Position numbers and translations under genes: made by a program | Notes under the pieces: generated by a model | The model's database searches: none | What the model was told of the DNA's origin: nothing | Seen by the model: only the letters and a program-made list of their open reading frames with translations | Source: Saprospiraceae bacterium | GTDB taxonomy: Bacteria; Bacteroidota; Bacteroidia; Chitinophagales; Saprospiraceae | NCBI GenBank assembly: GCA_021604865.1 | Contig: BQJU01000005.1 | Span: 94,707-158,706 of the forward strand | Length of the DNA: 64,000 nt | Direction: 5' to 3' | Shown: piece by piece, positions 53,276 to 61,519 of the stretch | Layout: every line of letters begins with the position of its first letter | Numbering within the stretch: the first letter of the stretch is position 1

Positions 53276-55141
53276 CTACTTTTTTATCACAATCTTCTGG
53301 CTGTAGACCTTGTCATTCAACTCTAGTTGCAAACTATATACTCCCGCCGGATAGGAAATATCAAGCGTTAAAGCCTGCTGGTTATTTGTCCAGCAATTCA
53401 GTTTTTGGCCGGTATTGGAAAATAGACAAAGTGTATATCGTCCCTGAATCGGTTGGATGATTTCCACCTGTAAATGATCGCTGACTGGTACTGGGCTAAG
53501 TTGAAAAACAGCATCGGGATTTTCAACTTCGCTAGTCGCCGTGGTCTCACACACAGGCACCAAGGATTGGCCATCCAACTCCCAAGCAGCATCAATAGGT
53601 ACACATAAATGTGTCAAAGCAGATACCGCAATATCCGGCGTCCGCGGGGTAGCGGAATAATCTTCAATGATAGCAATCGTATCGGGTAGGGCCCATTGTG
53701 CTTCAGTGATTGTGCCAAAATTTTGGAATGGACTGGAATCAGTCAGCTGGGTAGCTCCTGCACCTTCGTCAGCTTTCCAATAGCCAATTAATTGATCATA
53801 TCCGGGGTGGCTTTCGCCCAATGAAGTACAATGCCAATCCTGAATGGCTGTGGCACTCAATACTTTTTTCCAGATCCGCACTTCGGCAAGGCTACCCTGA
53901 TAAGCATAACCACCCGTCAGGTCATTGCCAAAAAACAAACCCTCGCCGATATCAATATCACCAATAAAAGAAATATCTGTAGAATCAACAAATACGCCAT
54001 CTTCGTACATAACCATATAGCCGTCACGGTCAAAACTTACAGATAAGGTATGCCACTCTCCATCGGCAATTTGGCCGCCGGTGTTAATATCTGCCCGGTT
54101 GCTACCATCACCGATATTGACCTTCCATTCTGGTCCTGCCGGGTATTTGAAAGACAATACAAAACCGGGATTCAAACCACTGTTCCAGTCTTTATTACCG
54201 ACTATATTTACATCGCCAGCCTGGTTTGTTCTGACCCTACATTCTATGGTAAAATCCTGATCTGACCCAAAATCAAACAAGTCATTAGCCGGTACATGGA
54301 CCTGATCGTTATTGCCGTCAAAAACGAGTTCTACAGGTGTATCCAGGCAGTTTTCCGGCAGGGGAATAATAGTAGTCATCGAATCCTTTCTGATCACTTC
54401 GGTAGGTAAGTGATCTCCACTGGCGATAACAAATATATTTTCTTCTTCCATAGAAGTACCCCCGTGACCAAAACCTTTCCCACCATGGTCAGTAGAAACC
54501 AGAATCAGCCATTTTTCCTGGGCGTAATTGGGTCTTGAATGCACGGCAGCCATCACAGCGCCTACATGGACATCAACCGATTCAATGGCAGAAATGTATG
54601 CAGGCACGTCGGGCGAAAAACCAGAGCTATGACCGGCATGGTCCACATCATCAAAATGTAGAAACAAGGCGTCGGGGTTATTAACCGTTAAATAGGCAAC
54701 TGCCTGATCCGCCACCGCCTGATCCGTGCTTACATTTTGTTTGAAATCGGCATGATCCAGTACGATAAAATCATTAATGGGGCCCCAATGGCAAAAGGAA
54801 ACGGTATGGAAATCAGGATTAAACGCTTCAAGGTATTTGAAAAAATGAGGGTATTGGTCATAATTGGACCCGGCAAAACTATTATCCGTTACCCCGTGTT
54901 TGGCTGACCATACGCCAGTTAACATAGCTGACCAGCCAGGGCCACTAATCGTTATATCATCATTGAGTGCGTCCATGCTGGAAATGCCATTGGCAATCAG
55001 GGCATCCAAATTGGGCGTATTGGCCAAGGTGAGCGCATCGGGCCGACAACCATCAATACCGATGATCAGTACTTTGGGTTCGGTTTGGGAAATACCGTTG
55101 AGACAATAAAAAAAGAAGAGTAGAAGTAGGGTTTTGTGCAT
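53276..55141 (-). CDS. Secreted alkaline phosphatase-fold phosphodiesterase with LamG and T9SS sorting domain
   Basis: This 621-residue protein has a signal peptide and then a type I phosphodiesterase/nucleotide pyrophosphatase fold. Metal and active-site regions are LIIGIDGCRPDAL, ISGPGWSAMLTG, HFDDVDHAGHSSGF and VSTDHGGKGFGHGG. A LamG/concanavalin-like domain spans about 275-440 (DFTIECRVRT, EWHTLSVSFDRDG). The C-terminal 75 residues (FQLSPVPVSDHLQVEI ... GVYSLQLELNDKVYSQKIVI) are a type A T9SS sorting signal, so it is exported and anchored outside. It heads the minus-strand group with the EAD11-like and TPR genes. Confidence 0.87.
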   Translation of the reverse strand: MHKTLLLLFFFYCLNGISQTEPKVLIIGIDGCRPDALTLANTPNLDALIANGISSMDALNDDITISGPGWSAMLTGVWSAKHGVTDNSFAGSNYDQYPHFFKYLEAFNPDFHTVSFCHWGPINDFIVLDHADFKQNVSTDQAVADQAVAYLTVNNPDALFLHFDDVDHAGHSSGFSPDVPAYISAIESVDVHVGAVMAAVHSRPNYAQEKWLILVSTDHGGKGFGHGGTSMEEENIFVIASGDHLPTEVIRKDSMTTIIPLPENCLDTPVELVFDGNNDQVHVPANDLFDFGSDQDFTIECRVRTNQAGDVNIVGNKDWNSGLNPGFVLSFKYPAGPEWKVNIGDGSNRADINTGGQIADGEWHTLSVSFDRDGYMVMYEDGVFVDSTDISFIGDIDIGEGLFFGNDLTGGYAYQGSLAEVRIWKKVLSATAIQDWHCTSLGESHPGYDQLIGYWKADEGAGATQLTDSSPFQNFGTITEAQWALPDTIAIIEDYSATPRTPDIAVSALTHLCVPIDAAWELDGQSLVPVCETTATSEVENPDAVFQLSPVPVSDHLQVEIIQPIQGRYTLCLFSNTGQKLNCWTNNQQALTLDISYPAGVYSLQLELNDKVYSQKIVIKK

Positions 55142-55310
55142 GGTGGTGGTCGTTGAAATTTTTTGTGTGGGAATTATTGATGTGGAGTAAAGCGTTTTTA
55201 CAGCTGTTATTCATTAAACTGGTAGAGTTTTTAAACGAAGTTCCCGGGATCTATTAAGATTGGATGTACGCGTTAGTGATGGGAAACCCTTTGGACAGTA
55301 CAAATTCAAA

Positions 55311-56003
55311 TCACTTTTCGGCTATATCAATATTATCCTGAAAATACAATTTCCAATTAGTTAAATCCAATGCACAAAGGTATCCTAATCCCGGTCGATT
55401 GCCTTTGTGTACACAACCTCCATCAATGTCGAGCGCGGGGACTGTTTTAATATTTTTGAATTGCAAATTGATTTGTGCCAATGAGATAGGCGTGTGACCG
55501 TGAATGATGACGCGATCACCCAACCAGTCCCTGTCAATATTGTCATACCATTCTCTGATCCAAAGCATGGCATCCAGGTTTTCCAGGGGATTTTCGTGGT
55601 CAAAGCCCAGGCCGGCATGTACCAAAATATAATTGTCTACTTCTAGGTAATAACCTAGTTCGAGACAAAAATTATAATATTTTTCTGGAATTCGGAATGG
55701 AGATTGTACCTTAAAACTGGCCAATGTATCCCAACCACCATTGGCCAACCAAACCATGTTTTGTCCCGGTCGCTGCCGACTTTCAATCAACAATTGTTCG
55801 TGGTTGCCACGTAGGCATTGAATTTTATATCCATCTTCCTGGAGTTGCCAGATGTGATCAATGACGCCTTTGCTTTTGGGGCCCCGGTCAATGTAATCAC
55901 CCAAAAGGTATAATTCATCATCCGTACTCAAGGCCAGTTGGTCCAGCAGCGCCCAAAAGCTATGGAGACAACCATGTATGTCTGATATGGCTATTTTCCT
56001 CAT
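55311..56003 (-). CDS. PPP-family metallophosphatase (ApaH / serine-threonine phosphatase-like)
   Basis: This 230-residue calcineurin-fold enzyme has all five metal motifs: SDIHGCLHSF, GDYIDRGPKS, LRGNHEQLL, VHAG and IHGHTPI. Such enzymes hydrolyse Ap4A or phospho-Ser/Thr. The length suits either; the short cap and EWYDNIDRDWLGDRVIIHGH stretch resemble the bacterial PrpA-like group. It stands alone on the minus strand. Confidence 0.9.
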   Translation of the reverse strand: MRKIAISDIHGCLHSFWALLDQLALSTDDELYLLGDYIDRGPKSKGVIDHIWQLQEDGYKIQCLRGNHEQLLIESRQRPGQNMVWLANGGWDTLASFKVQSPFRIPEKYYNFCLELGYYLEVDNYILVHAGLGFDHENPLENLDAMLWIREWYDNIDRDWLGDRVIIHGHTPISLAQINLQFKNIKTVPALDIDGGCVHKGNRPGLGYLCALDLTNWKLYFQDNIDIAEK

Positions 56004-56142
56004 AAATTAATAACGTTACTGCTGCTCAAATCTAAATAAAGAAACATAGAAAACTATCGGGGGGTAATCAAAAGTAAAATATATATTGACTATTGGAGGT
56101 TTTCAACTCCTAAATTTGGCATTTTCGGTCCAATGATGGAAT

Positions 56143-56158
56143 TCCAAACATGCTCTAA
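56143..56158. repeat. Solitary TIR arm
   Basis: TCCAAACATGCTCTAA matches the right arm of the dispersed TIR elements. No opposing arm was found in the preceding 140 bp. Confidence 0.35.
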
Positions 56159-56227
56159 TCGCTAAAATAACAGGTTTTTACATAAATTTACCCTTTGTTC
56201 ACCGTGTAAGTTATTCAAATATTACTA

Positions 56228-57217
56228 ATGACGATCAAAAAACGCTACCTCATTCCGGTTTTAGCACTGCTGACTTTTTCTGTTGGCCCCCGGCCTCATT
56301 ATCCAGCTATTGAGGGCAAAATATCAGCATTAGATATTCCATTAGCGGATTTGGATCGACATATTGCCGAAAAAGAAGCCCTGATAAATGACTTGAAACC
56401 GGATAATCAGGCCAGAGTCATTTGGGCAGATTCGGTACGCCGCACACCCTACAGCATTGTTTACCTGCACGGTTTTTCAGCCAGCCCGATGGAAGCAGAC
56501 CCTATCCATCTGGAATTCGCCAGGCGTTATGGGTGCAATATGTACCTGGCCCGATTGGCCGGTCATGGTACCAGTGACCCCGAAGCATTTGCTGAATTAA
56601 CGCCTAAACAACTGGTGGATTCCGCCAAAGAAGCCATCGCCATTGGACAGTTACTGGGCGAAAAAGTAATTCTTATGTCCTGCTCTACGGGAAGTACACT
56701 GTCTATTTATCTTACGGCAAATAACCCCGAATTGATTCATTCTCAGATACTTTATTCTCCAAATATTGATCTGGAGAGCACGGCTTCTGAAATGTTGGCA
56801 TGGCCCTGGGGACTACAAATTGCCCGAACTATACTTGGCGAGTATAATAAATTTACACCGCCTCCGGGTGCCGAGGCCTACTGGACAACCTCCTACAGGA
56901 TAGAAGGTTTGGTGGCCCTCAAATATTTGCTGAATGAAACGATGACAGATAAAATGTTCAAAGCTATTCATCAGCCACTTTTTTTAGGGTATTATTATAA
57001 AAATGAAGAAGAACGCGAAACCTTGGTCTCTATTGATGACATGAAACATTTTTATGAAATGATTACGACACCTGAAGATAAAAAAGAGTTGATGGCCTTC
57101 CCCGATGTAGGGGCCCATGTCATTGCCAATCATTTCCAATCTAAAGACCTTGAAAGTGTCCGGGAAAAAACCTTTGTTTTTGCAGAAAATATTTTAATGT
57201 TACAGCCTAAAGAGTGA
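56228..57217 (+). CDS. Exported alpha/beta hydrolase
   Basis: This 329-residue protein has an N-terminal hydrophobic segment (about 3-22, signal or anchor). The oxyanion region YLHGFSASPMEADPIH, ARLAGHGTSDPEAF and the nucleophile elbow LMSCSTGSTLSIYL (Ser in CSTGS, not the usual GxSxG) are the family features. A late His in DVGAHVIANHF is a candidate catalytic base. Esterase or lipase activity is likely; the substrate is unknown. Confidence 0.82.
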   Translation: MTIKKRYLIPVLALLTFSVGPRPHYPAIEGKISALDIPLADLDRHIAEKEALINDLKPDNQARVIWADSVRRTPYSIVYLHGFSASPMEADPIHLEFARRYGCNMYLARLAGHGTSDPEAFAELTPKQLVDSAKEAIAIGQLLGEKVILMSCSTGSTLSIYLTANNPELIHSQILYSPNIDLESTASEMLAWPWGLQIARTILGEYNKFTPPPGAEAYWTTSYRIEGLVALKYLLNETMTDKMFKAIHQPLFLGYYYKNEEERETLVSIDDMKHFYEMITTPEDKKELMAFPDVGAHVIANHFQSKDLESVREKTFVFAENILMLQPKE

Positions 57218-57279
57218 TTTTGAAACTTCAAAGTCAACATTATTGGGCAAAACTGGTTTTAGCAGATGAGTGCTTAATC

Positions 57280-57287
57280 TATATTTG
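57280..57287 (+). promoter_or_regulatory. Bacteroidota -7 element (TATATTTG) before yaaA
   Basis: TATATTTG fits TAnnTTTG, 27 nt upstream of the ATG. There is no clear -33 box at 20 nt; GGTTTT is the nearest T-rich run. Confidence 0.4.
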
Positions 57288-57314
57288 CGGCAAGCATAAA
57301 AAAAACACAATTTC

Positions 57315-58076
57315 ATGATCGTACTTCTTTCACCTGCTAAAACACTTGATGAAACTGTTCCAGATTACAAGGGATTCACTTCACCCAGATTCCTGCCGGA
57401 GAGTGGTAAGCTGGTCAATGTCTTAAAAAAGAAATCAGCGCGCAGTCTAAAAAAATTAATGGGCGTGAGTGACGCTATTGCCACCCTGAATGTCGATCGT
57501 TTTCAAAACTTCCAGACTCCGTTTACGCTGGATAATGCCAAACAGGCTCTTTTTGCTTTTAAAGGGGATGTTTATCTGGGCCTACAAGCAGAAACCTTTA
57601 CCGAAGCAGAGATCATTTTTGCTCAAAAACATTTGCGTATTCTATCCGGATTATATGGATTACTTCGTCCGTTGGACCTGATTCAACCTTATCGGTTGGA
57701 AATGGGAACATCCCTGAAGCAGGGTCGCAGAAAAAACCTTTACGAATTTTGGAATACCAAGATTACTGATCTGATCAATGATGACCTAATGGAATCCGGA
57801 GATAAGCTGATCGTTAATCTGGCATCAAAGGAATATTTTCACTCAGTGAAACCATCAGGACTCAATGGTGATCTTGTCCATGTTCACTTCAAGGAATTGC
57901 GCAAGGGAGAATATAAAGTCATTTCTTTCAACGCCAAAAAGGCCCGGGGAGCTATGGCCCATCAGCTCATTACCCGTCGGATTACGGATGTCGACACCAT
58001 GAAGACACTTGAGGTGGATGGATATCGGTTCAATCAAACTTTATCAGAAGACAAGGAGTTATTTTTTACAAAATAG
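57315..58076 (+). CDS. yaaA: Peroxide stress protein YaaA
   Basis: These 253 residues match the DUF328/YaaA family throughout. The start is IVLLSPAKTLDETVPDY, with FKGDVYLGLQAETF, LRILSGLYGLLRPLDLIQPYRLEMGTSL (in parts) and the end VDGYRFNQTLSEDKELFF. YaaA limits free iron and so DNA damage under peroxide stress, and binds DNA in vitro. The stop codon TAG is also the start of a TIR element. Confidence 0.95.
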   Translation: MIVLLSPAKTLDETVPDYKGFTSPRFLPESGKLVNVLKKKSARSLKKLMGVSDAIATLNVDRFQNFQTPFTLDNAKQALFAFKGDVYLGLQAETFTEAEIIFAQKHLRILSGLYGLLRPLDLIQPYRLEMGTSLKQGRRKNLYEFWNTKITDLINDDLMESGDKLIVNLASKEYFHSVKPSGLNGDLVHVHFKELRKGEYKVISFNAKKARGAMAHQLITRRITDVDTMKTLEVDGYRFNQTLSEDKELFFTK

Positions 58077-58206
58077 ACTTGTTTCGAGGGGACAGTATGG
58101 TGGGGAAATTTCCTGTTTTCAACCAAATGTAGCTTTTTGAAGGAACGCGGGAGCGATGGGTGGCCAGGTATTTTAAGCCCTTGATGATCCCCGCGAAACA
58201 AATCTA
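58074..58206. repeat. Dispersed TIR element, second type, copy 2
   Basis: The left arm TAGACTTGTTTCGAGGGG (58074-58091) and the right arm CCCCGCGAAACAAATCTA (58189-58206) are inverted repeats with one mismatch class. The right half matches 4088-4120 almost exactly. The left arm includes the yaaA stop codon. The right arm ends 14 nt before the SDR start codon, as at the SRAP gene. Confidence 0.7.
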
Positions 58207-58220
58207 ATAAGCATTCAAAC

Positions 58221-58991
58221 ATGGAATACTGGAATTTAAAAGGGAAAACAGCCCTCGTTGTAGGTGCGAGTAAAGGCATTGGCCTGGCTACAACGGAAGA
58301 ATTCCTTCGGCAGGGAGCGGAAGTTTTGTTCCTGGCCCGTTCGGGAGACTTAATTGAGGCAGCAGCCAAAGAATACCGGAAAAAAGGATGGAAAGCCTAT
58401 CCGATGGTAGCCGATATTGCAGCATCAGACCAACGCAAAGCCATTGTTGATAAAGTGGCCAGCCTTTGGGGGAAACTCGATATACTTGTCAATAATGTGG
58501 GCACTAATGTCAAAAAACCTACGCTTGAAGCTACTTTTGAAGATCATCAATATGTAATGGACATCAATTCTGGAACGGCCTTTGATTTGTCTGTTCGCCT
58601 GCATCCGATGCTCAAAAAGTCCGGAAAGGCCAGCGTTATCAATGTAGCCTCTATTGCTGGAAAAACTGGCGTAATGTGGACTACTGCCATCTATGCCATG
58701 TCGAAAGCAGCTTTGGACCGCATGACACAATACCTTGCCGTTGATTGGGGGAAAGATGGTATCCGTGTCAATTCTGTTGATCCCTGGTTTATCAATACTT
58801 CCCGGGTAGAACGTGTGATGAAGGATGAGGAAAAAGTTAAACAAATCAATGCCACCACACCACTTGGTAGAGTGGGCGAACCTGAAGAAGTAGCCCGGGT
58901 GATTGCCTTTCTGGCCATGCCCGCAGCCTCCTATCTCAGTGGTGTAAACCTGCGGATAGACGGTGCTTTTTCTCAAGTCGGAATATTGTGA
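58221..58991 (+). CDS. SDR family oxidoreductase
   Basis: This 256-residue classical short-chain dehydrogenase has the NAD(P) motif GASKGIG (about 16-22), VNNVG, the catalytic Ser in VINVASIAG and Tyr-x3-Lys in YAMSK, and ends in NLRIDGAFSQVGIL. It resembles tropinone reductase-like SDRs. Basic residues after the second strand (ARSGD) suggest NADP preference. The substrate is unknown. Starts 14 nt after the TIR element. Confidence 0.9.
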   Translation: MEYWNLKGKTALVVGASKGIGLATTEEFLRQGAEVLFLARSGDLIEAAAKEYRKKGWKAYPMVADIAASDQRKAIVDKVASLWGKLDILVNNVGTNVKKPTLEATFEDHQYVMDINSGTAFDLSVRLHPMLKKSGKASVINVASIAGKTGVMWTTAIYAMSKAALDRMTQYLAVDWGKDGIRVNSVDPWFINTSRVERVMKDEEKVKQINATTPLGRVGEPEEVARVIAFLAMPAASYLSGVNLRIDGAFSQVGIL

Positions 58992-59044
58992 TTTGTATTA
59001 GGTTTTGGGCGGTTGGTCTGGTCATTAGCCGACCACAAGGGCGT

Positions 59045-59764
59045 CTACGGGGTTTTTAAAAAATAACTGGGATGCAATCCACATTCCTTCTGTTCTGACC
59101 CTTTCCAACGTCCTTCACGACCGCTGCCTTTTGCTGTACAATGGGTACAACCAATGGAACCATAACCCTGAGCTTCCAAGGGATGGGCAGGTAATTTATG
59201 ATAAGCTAGATGGTACAAAAATTCGCCTTCATCTATGTCGAGAATGGGGTGAAATTTGATGATGTCACCCTGTTGTTCAAAGATGCGAAGGTTGGACCGA
59301 AAATTTGTCTGGTCGGACATCAGGCCGGAGATCCAAACTTTGTGTTTCGCAACGATTGGTTCTAGGGGCACTACTTTGTTAATACTGCAGCACATCTTCG
59401 GATGGTCTTGCCACCAGGACTCGTCACTGGTCAATGCGTTTTGCACTGGATCAGGTGTCACATTTATGATTTCCAAACCAAACTTTTCGGCCAGCTGATC
59501 CCGATAGGCCAGCGTTTCTGGAAAATGATAAGTCGTATCAATAAAATGCACCGTTTGTGTTGGGCGGATTTGGCTGATCAAGTGCAGCAGAAACACCGAT
59601 TTTGTGCCAAAAGAAGAAGTGTACAACACCTCTGATTCTGCAAAATAGCGATACAATGCCCGAATTCTATCTTCGAATGGTAGTGGTGTGAATATTTCGT
59701 TGAGTGCTTCTACGGTCAACGGTTTCGTCCTGCTTCTTTCCTGAAAAGTAGTCATGGTGCTCAT
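59045..59764 (-). CDS. cysH: Adenylyl-sulfate (APS) reductase, CysH family
   Basis: This enzyme reduces APS/PAPS to sulfite with thioredoxin. The start at 59764 (MSTMTTFQER) gives 239 residues; 59755 is possible, and 59821 is too far upstream. The PP-loop region is SSFGTKSVFLLHL. The paired cysteines CC (KMCCSINK) and CTHC, with the end GREGRWKGSEQKECGLH, are the [4Fe-4S] signature of APS-type reductases. Its start overlaps the DUF2061 gene by about 98 bp. It is the last gene of the siroheme/sulfite operon. Confidence 0.92.
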   Translation of the reverse strand: MSTMTTFQERSRTKPLTVEALNEIFTPLPFEDRIRALYRYFAESEVLYTSSFGTKSVFLLHLISQIRPTQTVHFIDTTYHFPETLAYRDQLAEKFGLEIINVTPDPVQNALTSDESWWQDHPKMCCSINKVVPLEPIVAKHKVWISGLMSDQTNFRSNLRIFEQQGDIIKFHPILDIDEGEFLYHLAYHKLPAHPLEAQGYGSIGCTHCTAKGSGREGRWKGSEQKECGLHPSYFLKTP

Positions 59765-59984
59765 TACTTTGGTTTGCAATTTTATGGTATCCCCAGGTCG
59801 TACGACTCCAGATTCGTTCATTGAGATAGTAAATGGTAAATTTTATGATAAAGTCCAGTACGCCTATTTTTCCGGCAATTTCCAGGCTACCCGTAAAGGC
59901 ATAGGCTAATCCAATAGTAGCCATCGTTGCCAAAAACCGGTAGGTGACTGCTTTGATTACACTTCTGCTTTGTTTTTCTTGCAT
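59667..59984 (-). CDS. DUF2061 small membrane protein
   Basis: This 105-residue protein has two hydrophobic helices (about 10-30 and 36-55). The motif KAVTYRFLATMATIGLAYAFTG, GVLDFIIKFTIYYLNERIWSR and TWGYHK (shown in parts) is that of DUF2061. The domain ends by about residue 66. The Lys/His/Arg-rich tail is read through the start of cysH, so it may be dispensable. DUF2061 genes often sit next to cysH or sulfate-assimilation genes; the function is unknown. Confidence 0.85.
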   Translation of the reverse strand: MQEKQSRSVIKAVTYRFLATMATIGLAYAFTGSLEIAGKIGVLDFIIKFTIYYLNERIWSRTTWGYHKIANQSNEHHDYFSGKKQDETVDRRSTQRNIHTTTIRR

Positions 59985-59996
59985 GTTCTTTATGTC

Positions 59997-60584
59997 TCAT
60001 TTCAATAAGCCGACCGTCAGTTCATTCAACTGCCTGACTTTGGTCGCAAAATCTTTACTCAGCTGTTCCCTAATCTGGTGTAATTGCTGCAACAATTCAT
60101 CCGTCTCTTCAGGGAGTATCTCTTCCAATAGCTGACGGAATCGTTTGGCAAAAGTGGGCGATTTCCCATTAGTGGAAATAGCCACTTTCAAATCTCCCTT
60201 AGTTACAATAGCCCCCAGATAAAAATCACATAAATCAGGGGTGTCGGCTACATTGATCAACTTGCCTGCCTCCCTGGCCACCCGGTAAACCTCCCGGTTC
60301 AATTCTGAAATATCTGTAGCGGCAATGACCAAATCCACCGCTGAATGGAGATCACTTTTTTCAAAGGACTTTTTAAGAATTGTTACTTTCGATTCAGGGT
60401 ATTGTATCAACAAATCCTCTATTTTCGGCGAGACCCAGGGCGCAACCATCGTCACCTTCGCCCTGGGACTACTTTTTAGTATAAAAGACAGCTTCTCATA
60501 CCCCACCTCACCTGCACCTACGATCAACATTTGTAGTTGATGTAGCTTTAGGAAAATCGGATACAGTTCATTTTTTGCAGCCAT
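59997..60584 (-). CDS. Siroheme synthase N-domain: precorrin-2 dehydrogenase / ferrochelatase
   Basis: This 195-residue protein has the Rossmann motif MLIVGAGEVGYEKL near the N-terminus, then the family segments LVIAATDISELNREVYRVAR and NVADTPDLCDFYLGAIV, and a C-terminal helical part. It is the CysG N-domain/Met8 type, which oxidises precorrin-2 and inserts iron to make siroheme. CobA lies 122 bp upstream on the same strand. Confidence 0.92.
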   Translation of the reverse strand: MAAKNELYPIFLKLHQLQMLIVGAGEVGYEKLSFILKSSPRAKVTMVAPWVSPKIEDLLIQYPESKVTILKKSFEKSDLHSAVDLVIAATDISELNREVYRVAREAGKLINVADTPDLCDFYLGAIVTKGDLKVAISTNGKSPTFAKRFRQLLEEILPEETDELLQQLHQIREQLSKDFATKVRQLNELTVGLLK

Positions 60585-60706
60585 CGTTTCTTTTTTATCT
60601 CAAAACCTAAATCCTAATTTTTTGAATAATTTGGTCGATTCCGTTGGAATTGAGTCGCCTAAAAGGTGAATTGGAAATGGAAGAAGTGTTGTTCCCGTAC
60701 ACCTCA

Positions 60707-61513
60707 TCACCCTCTCACTTTCTCTCTCTCCTCACCATACACAACTTCCTGCAGATCCTCATGCAAGCCAACCACTTCGCCCACCACAATAATTCCGGGA
60801 CCATCAGTAGGGTTGGCTTCCAGCTGGTCAGCAATGGTTGATACCGTGCCGAGGTAATACTTTTCATTGGGCAGCGACCCATTTTGAATCACCATGACTG
60901 GTGTATCCTGTTTGTCATTTTGCGTAAAGCAGATCATAATCTCCCGGATCTTACGCATGCCCATCAGGATGATCGCCGTGGCGGAAGATTGGGCAGCAAT
61001 GGCGACATCTTGGGATAAGGCTCCACTACGGGTAGTACCAGTCAAGACCCAAAAACTTTCATTTAATGCACGGCGGGTAGGCGGAATGCCTTGTAACTCT
61101 GGCAAAGCAATACAGCTAGAAATGCCAGGCACAACGTTCACTGGAATATCAAATGCCCGGGCATAGGCCAGCTCTTCATGGCCCCGGCCAAAAACAAAAG
61201 AGTCTCCTCCTTTCAGACGAACCACATGGCCATAGTTTAAAGCATGTTGCACAAGGAGTAAATTGATTTCCTCTTGCCGGTAGCTATGTAGTCCGGCTCT
61301 TTTACCTACAAAAACCTTCAAAGCATGGGCTGGCGCTTCAGTCAGTATTGCTTCATTAACCAGGGCATCATATAAGACTACATCTGCTGACTGCAATGCT
61401 TTTAATCCTTTGATTGTCATCAAATCGGGATCACCAGGCCCGGCTCCGACCAGGGTAATACGGGCAGCTGTAGCTAGTCTTTTTTTGCTTTTTAGTTCGA
61501 TAAATTTTGCCAT
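60707..61513 (-). CDS. cobA: Uroporphyrinogen-III C-methyltransferase
   Basis: This 268-residue SAM-dependent enzyme makes precorrin-2, the first step of siroheme. Its motifs are TLVGAGPGDPDLMTIKGLKAL, VLYDALV, RLKGGDSFVFGRGHEE, NVVPGISSCIALPELQGIP and VILMGMRKIREI. The length fits a stand-alone SumT, with the chelatase in the next gene. The start is 6 bp after the sulfite reductase stop. Confidence 0.94.
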   Translation of the reverse strand: MAKFIELKSKKRLATAARITLVGAGPGDPDLMTIKGLKALQSADVVLYDALVNEAILTEAPAHALKVFVGKRAGLHSYRQEEINLLLVQHALNYGHVVRLKGGDSFVFGRGHEELAYARAFDIPVNVVPGISSCIALPELQGIPPTRRALNESFWVLTGTTRSGALSQDVAIAAQSSATAIILMGMRKIREIMICFTQNDKQDTPVMVIQNGSLPNEKYYLGTVSTIADQLEANPTDGPGIIVVGEVVGLHEDLQEVVYGEEREKVRG

Positions 61514-61519
61514 GATCGA

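Noticed and set aside
49773..55141. Reading the cluster as a complete NACHT/CHAT or CBASS-type defence island
   Set aside because: No ATPase, nucleotidyltransferase, caspase, nuclease or other effector domain was seen; only the EAD11-like and TPR parts suggest a link.
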